Of a stretch of DNA of 64,000 nt, positions 24,914 through 31,961 are shown piece after piece. The position numbers were made by a program, and so were the translations under genes. The notes below the pieces were generated by a model that was given only the letters and a program-made list of their open reading frames with translations, searched no databases and was not told where the DNA came from. How positions within the stretch are numbered: the first letter of the stretch is position 1; every line of letters begins with the position of its first letter. This DNA comes from Desulfotignum sp032250905 (GTDB lineage: Bacteria; Desulfobacterota; Desulfobacteria; Desulfobacterales; Desulfobacteraceae), in the NCBI GenBank assembly GCA_032250905.1, contig JAVVEQ010000008.1, forward strand, positions 27,104 through 91,103. The letters are read 5' to 3'.

Positions 24914-25805
24914 AGATTCGCTTCCTTCACTGTTGCGGTTTCATCCCCTGCAGGCAGCCGGATGGTAAAACAGGTCCCGCGACCCGGCTGACTGTCCACG
25001 GTTATGGTGCCGTTGTGGTGTTCAATGATGCCGAACACCGTGGAAAGGCCTAATCCCACCCCGTGGCCGTCGTTTTTGGTGGTGAAAAACGGTTCAAAAA
25101 TGCGGGGCAGGTCCTCGGGAAAAATACCTTTGCCGTCATCCTCCAACCGGATGCATACCTGCCGGTCCGCGTCCTCGAAATCCGCCGTAACCCGGATCCG
25201 GCCTGCCGGCTGCCCAGGGGGTGCCGCGTCTTTACCGGCATCGGATCCGGCCCGATGCTTTCCCTCAATCGCGTCAATGGCATTGAAAATCAGATTGATC
25301 AGACATTGCTGCAATTGATTGATATCGCCTGACACTTTGGGGATTTGGGTATCACAGGTAATTTCCAGGCGGATCTGCGCAGCGCCGGGTTTCCTGATAG
25401 ACAATGGACAGATAATTCTGGAACCGGGTCCGGGCGGCGGCATCCCATTCCGGTTTTTTCATCAGCCGGATCATCAGTTGAATATAGTTCAGAATTCCGG
25501 ACAACGGATTGTTGATCTCGTGGACCATGCTGGCGGCCAGACGGCCCAGGGACATCATTTTTTCCTGATGCAGAATTTTTTCCTGGTTCAGGACGGTCTG
25601 TTCCAGAAGCCGCGTATAATCGGCCAGTTCCTTCTGGTTCTGATACCGTTCCATGGCCCGTTTAAGGGCCAGGTGTAACGTGGTGTCATCCACCGGCTTG
25701 GTGATAAAATCAGACGCATCATGCTGCAGTGCAGTGATCGCTTTTTTGATGTCTGCAAATCCCGTGGTGACGATCACCTGGGTTTCCGGCCGGATGCGGC
25801 GGGCC
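24910..25805 (-). pseudogene. Receiver-histidine kinase with N-terminal truncation and internal out-of-frame deletion
   Basis: The upstream part reads from within a receiver (TQVIVTTGFADIKKAI, DFITKPVDD) into HisKA (SMVHEINNPLSGIL) and breaks at YQETRRCA. The downstream part resumes in another frame at AQIRLEITC and continues with INQLQQCLINLIFNAIDAIE, DDGKGIFPEDLP and GVGLGLSTVFGI. The bases at the break can be read in both partners (GCGCAGATC), like a short-homology deletion. The first half of the receiver with its acidic pair and Asp is gone too. Original length was probably over 400 residues. Confidence 0.82.
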
Positions 25806-26166
25806 TGTTTTCTTTTATTCCGGCACTGGCAGTTGGGGTCTTCGCCGAACGCCTGCAGGGATCTGACATCAAGACACCTCCCTTGGCTCAGGATATAGTA
25901 TTGATGTTAAAGCAAACATTATGCCAGAAAACTCATACCTGGCGCATGCTTTTCCCGGTACTGTCAGACGGCCGATCTACAGAGCGTGGCACACATTTGC
26001 CGAACCGGGGATACCCGCAGCGATTCAGAAACGATACTTAGAGTAGCACAACTGCAACTTTGATGAAGTCCCCCTTGGACCACTGCCTGCAAACAGGCGT
26101 CATCAAGTGGTTCAACCTGCTGATATTTAAAACAAACCATATTTATATCTTTCAAAATCATCTGAA
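25806..26166. other. Gap before the sigma-54 operon: orphan start signal and no intact gene
   Basis: On the minus strand an ideal GGGAGG site and ATG at 25869 open a frame MSDPCRRSAKTPTASAGIKE. It runs out of sense where it meets the truncated receiver, so a gene start was probably left when its body was lost. The rest, up to the sigma-54 promoter, has no credible gene. It contains paired TGATGA/CATCA-type arms near 26061-26105, where an enhancer-binding activator might sit. Confidence 0.5.
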
Positions 26167-26182
26167 TGGCACAGGCTTTGCT
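26167..26182 (+). promoter_or_regulatory. Sigma-54 (RpoN) promoter, exact -24/-12 consensus
   Basis: TGGCAC, five bases, TTGCT: a full match to the RpoN consensus with GG and GC at the correct 10-bp offset. It is 51 bp upstream of the receiver gene and in the right direction for the whole MinD/NifX operon. An enhancer-binding activator is required and is not in the window. Confidence 0.85.
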
Positions 26183-26232
26183 TTGTGAGGAGAGGTGTTT
26201 AAACGAACAGACAAAGCGCATAAGGGAAAACC

Positions 26233-26622
26233 ATGATAACCGCAGTACTGGCAGTAAAAGACAGACAGGCATTCACATCTCTGGCACAGCAGTTGCTGCG
26301 GTATCCGGTGGATCTTCACTGGACTGCCTCCGGAACAGCTGTTCTTGAAATGATATCACAGGCCGTGAATCAGTGCAAACACGTTGATCTGGTTATCACG
26401 GATGAAACCCTGGCAGACATGTCCGGGCGGGATCTTGTGAAACAGGTGACCATGAAAAGTCCCATGACCCACTGTGTGGCCGCCAGCACACTATCTCCAG
26501 ACCAGTTCCATGAAGCCTATGAAGGACTGGGCGTTCTCATGCAGGTTTCATTGACCCCGGACGCTGAATCCGGAGAAAAGCTGGTGCGTGTCCTGAAAAA
26601 ACTGAACATCTTGAAAGAATGA
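26233..26622 (+). CDS. Stand-alone receiver-like protein, degenerate
   Basis: A 129-residue single-domain protein with a CheY-like pattern: hydrophobic strand AVLAVKD, phosphoacceptor-position Asp in DLVITDETLADMSG, and a Thr/Ser strand CVAASTLS. The N-terminal acidic pair is missing (VKDRQ) and the conserved KP near the end is replaced by SLTP. It may not be phosphorylated normally and may act as a protein-binding module. It is the first gene behind the sigma-54 promoter and 10 bp before the first MinD ATPase. Confidence 0.75.
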   Translation: MITAVLAVKDRQAFTSLAQQLLRYPVDLHWTASGTAVLEMISQAVNQCKHVDLVITDETLADMSGRDLVKQVTMKSPMTHCVAASTLSPDQFHEAYEGLGVLMQVSLTPDAESGEKLVRVLKKLNILKE

Positions 26623-26632
26623 GGTATCATAA

Positions 26633-27496
26633 ATGATCATCAGCATAGCAAGCGGAAAAGGCGGTACCGGTAAGACAACCGTGGCCGCCAATCTGGCCGC
26701 TTCGTTGAAACAGCCGGTCACGGTGCTGGATTGTGATGTGGAAGAACCCAACCTCCATTTATTTTTGCACCCGGAAATCCGTTCACAGGAAAAAGTGATT
26801 GCGCCGGTGCCGGAAATCGACCTGGACCGGTGCACGCTCTGCAAGAAATGTATGGAGATCTGCCGGTTCAATGCCATTGCTGTAGCCGGAAACACCGTTG
26901 TCACCTTTCCTGAACTGTGCCACTCCTGCGGCGGGTGCACCGTCATCTGTCCGGAAAACGCCGTCACAGAGAAAGAACGGATTCTGGGAACCGTGGAAAC
27001 CGGCGCCGGGCCGTGGCCGGATATGGCTTTTGGCCAGGGATTGCTGGATATCGGCCAGGTCATGGTCCCGCCGGTGATTCGCCAGGTCAAATCCCACCGG
27101 GCACCTGATCAGGGTATCACCTTGATTGATGCACCGCCAGGCACGTCTTGCCCGGTCATCGCCGCCATGAAAGACACCGATTTTGTCATTCTGGTCACAG
27201 AACCGACACCATTCGGACTCAATGACCTGAAACTGGCGGTGGAAACCGTCCGGCTGCTGAATATCCCCCACGGCCTGATCATCAACCGGGCTGGAATAGG
27301 AGATGACGCAGTATATACCTATGCAGAGGAAAAAAACCTGCCGGTTCTCATGGAAATCCCATATGACCAAGCCATCGCTGAAGCCTATTCCAAAGGTGAA
27401 CTGATCATATCGCAGCAGGAAGATTACAAAGAAAAATTTCAAACCCTTTACCAAAAAATCTGCCGCCTGGCAGGTCCAGAAAAGTGTGCCCCATGA
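26633..27496 (+). CDS. MinD/ParA-superfamily ATPase with inserted ferredoxin domain (ORP-type, first copy)
   Basis: A 287-residue cytosolic protein. The deviant Walker A SGKGGTGKTTVAANLA is at residue 6, followed by a DCDVEEPNLH strand. Residues about 60-115 are a 2[4Fe-4S] ferredoxin insert with CTLCKKCMEICRF and CHSCGGCTVICPEN. The ATPase fold resumes with LIDAPPGTSCPV. Proteins of this kind in Desulfovibrio (DVU2103/2104/2109 group) form the orange protein complex. They probably carry or insert metal clusters using ATP. It overlaps its paralogue by 13 bp, suggesting a heterodimer. Confidence 0.9.
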   Translation: MIISIASGKGGTGKTTVAANLAASLKQPVTVLDCDVEEPNLHLFLHPEIRSQEKVIAPVPEIDLDRCTLCKKCMEICRFNAIAVAGNTVVTFPELCHSCGGCTVICPENAVTEKERILGTVETGAGPWPDMAFGQGLLDIGQVMVPPVIRQVKSHRAPDQGITLIDAPPGTSCPVIAAMKDTDFVILVTEPTPFGLNDLKLAVETVRLLNIPHGLIINRAGIGDDAVYTYAEEKNLPVLMEIPYDQAIAEAYSKGELIISQQEDYKEKFQTLYQKICRLAGPEKCAP

Positions 27497-28386
27497 AAGA
27501 ACTGGTGATATTGAGTGGAAAAGGCGGCACCGGCAAAACCAGCCTGACCGCCGCATTTGCAGGACTCAGTTCCTCGTTGATGCTCTGTGATGCTGATGTG
27601 GATGCAGCCGACCTGCACCTGATTATGGCCCCGGACGTTCAGGAAACCCATGATTTTGCGGGCGGCAATGAGGCGGTCATCGACCCGGAACGGTGTTCCG
27701 GTTGTGGGACATGTCTGGATCTGTGCCGGTTCGATGCCATTGATGAAAACAACGGACACTATTCTGTGGATGCTTTGAACTGCGAAGGCTGCGGGGTCTG
27801 TGTGGACATGTGCCCGGAAACCGCCATTGATTTTCCCCGGAAAACCTGCGGTCAATGGTTTGTTTCCCAGACCCGTTTCGGCCCCATGGTCCATGCCCGT
27901 TTAGGCATTGCAGAAGAAAATTCCGGCCGCCTGGTGACCCTGGTCCGGGAACAGGCCAGAAACCGGGCCAGAGACGCGCATGTTGATTTGATTCTCACAG
28001 ACGGCCCTCCGGGCATCGGATGCCCGGTCATAGCCAGTATTGGACAGTCCAGTGCCATTCTCATCGTGGCGGAACCCACGGTGTCGGGTATCCATGACAT
28101 GAAACGGGTGGGGGAACTGGCCGCCCATTTCAAAATTCCGGCCATGGTGTGCATCAATAAATTTGATCTGAACCTGGACCAGACCCGGGAAATCGAAACC
28201 ATTGCCCGGAAAAAAAACATACTGATGTCAGGGAAAATCCCTTTTGATCCGGCCTTTACCAAAGCCATGATCCAGATTCAGACGCTGCTGGAATATGATG
28301 CACACGGACCGGCGGCACAGGCGGTCAAGGAGATATGGCAGACAGTGATGACGCATCCTGCCATGAAACTGGAACGATTGATGTAA
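27484..28386 (+). CDS. MinD/ParA-superfamily ATPase with inserted ferredoxin domain (ORP-type, second copy)
   Basis: A 300-residue paralogue of the preceding gene. Walker A is SGKGGTGKTSLTAAFA, then CDADVDAADLH. The ferredoxin insert carries CSGCGTCLDLCRF and CEGCGVCVDMCPET, and LTDGPPGIGCPV is the switch II region. The two copies share architecture but differ clearly in sequence, as in known ORP operons where both are kept. The 13-bp overlap with the first copy implies coupled synthesis. The start MKELVILSGKG places the P-loop right at the N-terminus, as expected. Confidence 0.9.
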   Translation: MCPMKELVILSGKGGTGKTSLTAAFAGLSSSLMLCDADVDAADLHLIMAPDVQETHDFAGGNEAVIDPERCSGCGTCLDLCRFDAIDENNGHYSVDALNCEGCGVCVDMCPETAIDFPRKTCGQWFVSQTRFGPMVHARLGIAEENSGRLVTLVREQARNRARDAHVDLILTDGPPGIGCPVIASIGQSSAILIVAEPTVSGIHDMKRVGELAAHFKIPAMVCINKFDLNLDQTREIETIARKKNILMSGKIPFDPAFTKAMIQIQTLLEYDAHGPAAQAVKEIWQTVMTHPAMKLERLM

Positions 28387-28432
28387 TAAAAACAACCCAA
28401 GAATAAGCAGATATCAGCTTGAAGGAGACTGT

Positions 28433-28816
28433 ATGAAAAACGGAAGAATCGCTATCCCCTCCAATGGTGAGGGCGGCCTTAAAGGAACCCGGTCGGGTCA
28501 TTTCGGACATTGTGATGTCTTTACCTTTGTGGATGTCGAAGATGGCAGAATCACAGGGGTTTCCACCCTTCCCAACCAGGAACATGTTCAGGGAGGTTGT
28601 ATGGTGCCGGTCAATTTGCTGGCCGAACACCGGGTCAATGCCTTGATCGTGGGCGGCATCGGAATGCGGCCGCTCATGGGATTCCGCCAGGTGGGCATTG
28701 ACGTGTACCATGATGATCAGCGGCCGGAAATCGAGCCGGTGGTCATGGATCTCATTGCCGGCAAACTGCCGGCAATCACCAACGACCAGGTCTGCGGCGG
28801 TGGCGGCGGACAGTAA
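28433..28816 (+). CDS. NifX/NifB-C-terminal-like dinitrogenase iron-molybdenum cofactor-binding protein
   Basis: A 127-residue protein of the NifX/MTH1175 family, a ribonuclease-H-like fold that carries metal-sulfur clusters. It begins GRIAIPSNGEGGL, has RSGHFGHCDVFTFVDV (the His/Cys motif) and ALIVGGIGMRPLMGF, and ends in a glycine-rich CGGGGGQ tail. It is 46 bp after the second ATPase with a GGAGA site, and 9 bp before another NifX-like gene. There are no nif genes around, so it is not nitrogenase-related. An ORP-type role is the likelier one. Confidence 0.88.
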   Translation: MKNGRIAIPSNGEGGLKGTRSGHFGHCDVFTFVDVEDGRITGVSTLPNQEHVQGGCMVPVNLLAEHRVNALIVGGIGMRPLMGFRQVGIDVYHDDQRPEIEPVVMDLIAGKLPAITNDQVCGGGGGQ

Positions 28817-28825
28817 GGAGGCTTC

Positions 28826-29185
28826 ATGAAACTTGCCATTACAGCCACCGGCCCGGACCTGTCCGCAGACGTGGACCCGCGTTTCGGACGGGCAGCCTAT
28901 ATCCTGGTGGTGGATTCAGAAACCCTGGAAGTGGATGTCATTGACAATGCCGCCAACAAGGATGCCTTTAAAGGCGCCGGCATCCAGGCGGCGGCTGCAG
29001 TATCCGAAAAAGGCGCGGATGTTCTTCTGACCGGATTCTGTGGCCCCAATGCCTACAAAACGCTGGATGCCGCGGGGATCAAAGTGGCCAACGATGTCAG
29101 CGGCACCGTTCAATCAGCGGTGGAACGGTTCAATGCGGGTGAATATACTTTTTCATCCGCCCCCAATACCGAAGGCCACTGGTAA
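28826..29185 (+). CDS. Orange-protein (ORP)-like NifX-family Mo-Cu cluster protein candidate
   Basis: A 119-residue NifX-family protein: MKLAITATGPDLSADVDPRFG at the N-terminus, then ADVLLTGFCGPNAYKTLDAAG. Length and order match the ORP of Desulfovibrio gigas, which holds a [S2MoS2CuS2MoS2] cluster without covalent protein ligands. It has one cysteine (FCG) and few histidines, consistent with non-covalent binding. It ends the sigma-54 operon. That it binds a Mo-Cu cluster is inferred from the family and from the two ATPase partners. Confidence 0.8.
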   Translation: MKLAITATGPDLSADVDPRFGRAAYILVVDSETLEVDVIDNAANKDAFKGAGIQAAAAVSEKGADVLLTGFCGPNAYKTLDAAGIKVANDVSGTVQSAVERFNAGEYTFSSAPNTEGHW

Positions 29186-29243
29186 TCCCGGGTCCGCCTT
29201 ATTATAAACAGATTCCGCACAACACTGATTTCGCATTTGTCTG

Positions 29244-29315
29244 GACCCCCGGGGTGGTGGCATCTTACCCTCCTATCTTACCCCTTAAAAAAAGGTGTCA
29301 CCATCCCGGGGGTTC
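29244..29315 (+). terminator. Long GC-rich stem-loop ending the ORP operon
   Basis: Arms near 29244-29260 and 29299-29315 (CCCCCGGG/CCCGGGGG cores, about 15 pairs with one bulge and one mismatch) enclose a loop with two copies of ATCTTACCC. There is no T run, so it may act as a terminator or a 3' RNA stabiliser. Confidence 0.5.
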
Positions 29316-29323
29316 AGCTCTCA

Positions 29324-29352
29324 TTGACATTCACACCATACTCGAATATAAT
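29324..29352 (+). promoter_or_regulatory. Consensus sigma-70 promoter for the PocR-domain gene
   Basis: TTGACA, 17 bp, TATAAT: a perfect housekeeping promoter, with start near 29359 and the ATG 17 bases later. Full consensus is rare and predicts strong basal transcription unless repressed. Confidence 0.85.
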
Positions 29353-29375
29353 TCTAAATTTTCAGGAAATCTGAT

Positions 29376-29888
29376 ATGACACTTTTAGATATCTGTCCAA
29401 TGGAAACATGGGAGGCTCTGGAAACAGAGCTGTATGAAAAATTTAATCTTCAGGGATCTGTGTTCAATCCTGAAGGCATACGCATCACCCAGGTGAAAAA
29501 TTTTTCCAACCCGCTCTGTCCTGCCATCAAAGCGCTTGAAAAAGGCCAGACATTCATCTGTTCCACGGCCCACATGAACATGACCGCCATGGTGAAACAA
29601 TCGCGAAAACCGGTGGTGGAAGAATGCGACGCCGGCCTGACAAAACTGGTGGTTCCCATTTTTTACAAAGATGAATTTGTGGGCGTGGCCGGCGGGTGCG
29701 GACTGCTGACCCAGGGGGAATCCGTGGACAGCTTTGCCGTATCAAAAATCGCTGACATGGATGAAGCAGAGGTGAAACGGCTGGAATCCGGTGTTCCCAA
29801 CATCTCCAGAGAAGCCATTTCACAGGCCGTTGACATCATTCAGGGACGGATTCAGCAGATCTTGACATCCTGCACTGAAAACTGCTGA
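29376..29888 (+). CDS. Stand-alone PocR-type ligand-binding domain protein
   Basis: A 170-residue protein made of one PocR domain. Landmarks are FNPEGIRITQVKNFSNPLCPA, TFICSTAHMNM, VVEECDAGLTKLVVPIFYKDEF and VGVAGGCGLL; the cysteines are typical of the family. PocR domains usually sit in transcription factors or sensor kinases and bind small hydrocarbons such as propanediol. Here no output domain is attached, so it may report to a separate kinase or act as a trans-acting sensor. It has its own strong promoter and is 6 bp before the methyltransferase gene. Confidence 0.85.
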   Translation: MTLLDICPMETWEALETELYEKFNLQGSVFNPEGIRITQVKNFSNPLCPAIKALEKGQTFICSTAHMNMTAMVKQSRKPVVEECDAGLTKLVVPIFYKDEFVGVAGGCGLLTQGESVDSFAVSKIADMDEAEVKRLESGVPNISREAISQAVDIIQGRIQQILTSCTENC

Positions 29889-29894
29889 CACCCT

Positions 29895-31070
29895 ATGGCG
29901 GATTCGGCTTTTGCCAGACGGGTCAAACGGCGTGTCAGTGCCAGAATCCATGAATTTTTTGCCGTCTGCCCCCCCGGTCTCAGACAGGTGTGTGCACAGG
30001 AACTGACCGGACTGGATGCAGGGATTCACAACATCCAGTCCGTGGCCGGCGGGGTGGCATTTCACTCCAGAATAATGGATGCCTGTCTGGCCAACCTGTG
30101 GCTTCGTGCCCCGTCCCGCATTCTCATGCGTCTGGCCCGGTTCAGGGCCACCCGTTTTTCAATACTGGAAAAAAAACTGTCAGACATCGACTGGGAGATC
30201 TTCCTGCCGGCCGGCAACGATCCGATCATACAGGTAACTGCGCATACATCCCGGCTGTACCATTCCGATGCCATCGCTGACAGATGCCGTCTTGTTGTCC
30301 GGGCTGCGCTGGGCACAGGACAGCGCAGAAACAATACGGCTGATCCACCCTCTGTGTCACAGACAATCATGATCCGGGCCGAAAACGACCGGTTCGAAAT
30401 CTCTCTGGACATGTCCGGTCCACCACTGTTCAAACGGGGTATCAAAAAACAGGTGGCATCCGCCCCTTTGCGGGAAAATCTGGCTTTTGCCATCCTGAAT
30501 GCCGCCGGATTCACCGACCAGGACGTGCTCATGGATCCCATGTGCGGATCCGGGACCTTTGCCATTGAAGGCGCCATGATACAGGCCCGCGTTCCACCCG
30601 GATTCCACCGCGGTTTTGCGTTTGAAACCTGGCCCGGTGTGAGCCCTGCGTCTTTTGCCCACAGCCGGGCCCGGGCCGCACAGCAATTTTCAAAAGTCCA
30701 CGCCATATTTGCCTTTGATGTGGATCCAAAGGCCATGCACATCCTTTCCGCCAATTTAGCCGGCCATGAATTCCTGGCCCCGGTACAGGCATCCCGACTG
30801 GATTTTTTTGACCTGGTGCCGGCCCGGTTCTCGAAACGCAAGGGCGTCCTCGTTCTGAATCCGCCCTATGGAAAGCGCATGGAAAACCACATGGACACCC
30901 CCGCTTTTTACCGTGAAATTACCCGGAAACTGGCAGCGGACTTCAAAGGATGGCGGATCGGCCTGATTTATCCGGGCAAACAGTTCCGCCACATGAATTT
31001 TCTCAATCTCCGGCCGTTCCCTTTTTTCCACGGCGGTCTGTATCTGGCTGCCGGCATCGGCACGGTCTGA
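29895..31070 (+). CDS. THUMP-domain class I methyltransferase (RlmL/YcbY-like, 23S rRNA guanine-N2)
   Basis: A 391-residue protein. The N-terminal part has a ferredoxin-like/THUMP region (FFAVCPPGLRQVCAQEL). The SAM-binding core has LMDPMCGSGTFAIEGAM and the catalytic NPPYGKRME. It matches the N-terminal half of E. coli RlmL, which methylates G2445 of 23S rRNA; the RlmK half is absent, as in many bacteria. The first 15 residues, rich in Arg, are atypical, so the real start could be slightly later. Confidence 0.88.
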   Translation: MADSAFARRVKRRVSARIHEFFAVCPPGLRQVCAQELTGLDAGIHNIQSVAGGVAFHSRIMDACLANLWLRAPSRILMRLARFRATRFSILEKKLSDIDWEIFLPAGNDPIIQVTAHTSRLYHSDAIADRCRLVVRAALGTGQRRNNTADPPSVSQTIMIRAENDRFEISLDMSGPPLFKRGIKKQVASAPLRENLAFAILNAAGFTDQDVLMDPMCGSGTFAIEGAMIQARVPPGFHRGFAFETWPGVSPASFAHSRARAAQQFSKVHAIFAFDVDPKAMHILSANLAGHEFLAPVQASRLDFFDLVPARFSKRKGVLVLNPPYGKRMENHMDTPAFYREITRKLAADFKGWRIGLIYPGKQFRHMNFLNLRPFPFFHGGLYLAAGIGTV

Positions 31071-31127
31071 GCCTGCCTCCTTTAAAATCCAGTGGCAATT
31101 CCTGACCAATTGTGCTTAACTGGTATC

Positions 31128-31877
31128 ATGAAATCTGCGGTTCTCATATTTTTCGCACTGGCAGCAGTTTTGATCCATCCTGTTTTTTGCTTTTCAGGCG
31201 GTCCTGTGGACAATCGGTTGTGGGCCGAACTGCTCAAGGATCATGTCACAGACGGCCGGGTGGATTATGACGGTTTCAAGCAGGATGAAGCCAAACTGGA
31301 TCGATACCTGTCCATTTTAAGCGCAACACAGCCGGCGGCACTGTCTTACAATCACCAGTTCGCCTTTTATATCAATGCATATAACGCGTTTACCATCAAG
31401 CTGATTTTAACGAGGTACCCGGGCATCAATTCCATCAAGGAAATCAGCAGCTTCTTTTCCAACCCCTGGAGCCGGAAATTCATCCCCCTTAACGGGTTCA
31501 AAGTGAGTCTGGACCATATTGAAAATGATATCCTCAGGACGCGGTTCAAGGATCCAAGAATTCATTTTGCCATCAACTGTGCGGCCCGAAGCTGTCCCCC
31601 CCTTTCAAACATCCCCTATGAGGGTGACACACTGGAAACCCGCCTGGATGAACAGACACGGCAGTTCATCAACGATCCGGGCAATACGTTTTTAAAAGAC
31701 AACACCTTGTTTGTCAGCCGGATTTTCAAATGGTTTGAAGATGATTTTTCAGGCAATCCATTGGGTTTTATCCGGCAACATGCTGAGATCCCCTTGAAAC
31801 AGGCTCTGGACCAGGCATCTGCCAGAGGAAGTATTGATCTTGAACCCCTTTATTACGATTGGACCTTGAACCGGTAG
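31128..31877 (+). CDS. DUF547 domain secreted protein
   Basis: A 249-residue protein with a Sec signal peptide (MKSAVLIFFALAAVLIHPVFCFSGG, split near CFS) and a DUF547 domain. Family landmarks are FAFYINAYNAFTIKLIL, IHFAINCAARSCPPLSN (C/S-P-P motif) and FKWFEDDF. DUF547 proteins are widespread and exported; a thiol-hydrolase-type activity has been suggested but not shown. It is 57 bp after the methyltransferase gene with no obvious terminator between. The chosen ATG gives a proper signal peptide; the longer form would not. Confidence 0.85.
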   Translation: MKSAVLIFFALAAVLIHPVFCFSGGPVDNRLWAELLKDHVTDGRVDYDGFKQDEAKLDRYLSILSATQPAALSYNHQFAFYINAYNAFTIKLILTRYPGINSIKEISSFFSNPWSRKFIPLNGFKVSLDHIENDILRTRFKDPRIHFAINCAARSCPPLSNIPYEGDTLETRLDEQTRQFINDPGNTFLKDNTLFVSRIFKWFEDDFSGNPLGFIRQHAEIPLKQALDQASARGSIDLEPLYYDWTLNR

Positions 31878-31924
31878 ACACCGGTATGAGATCCTCTGAA
31901 ACGGCAACCGACGGCTTTCATGGC

Positions 31925-31953
31925 TTGCCAAACCTGTCGGAATGATGTATAAC
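31925..31953 (+). promoter_or_regulatory. Candidate sigma-70 promoter for the sensor kinase; would give a leaderless mRNA
   Basis: TTGCCA and TATAAC are 17 bp apart. The predicted start at about 31960 is only two bases before the ATG, and no ribosome site precedes the ATG. Confidence 0.55.
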
Positions 31954-31961
31954 TACAATCC

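Noticed and set aside
25987..26000. A second sigma-54-like site, TGGCAC then TTGC
   Set aside because: The spacer is four bases instead of five, so the GG/GC offset is wrong.
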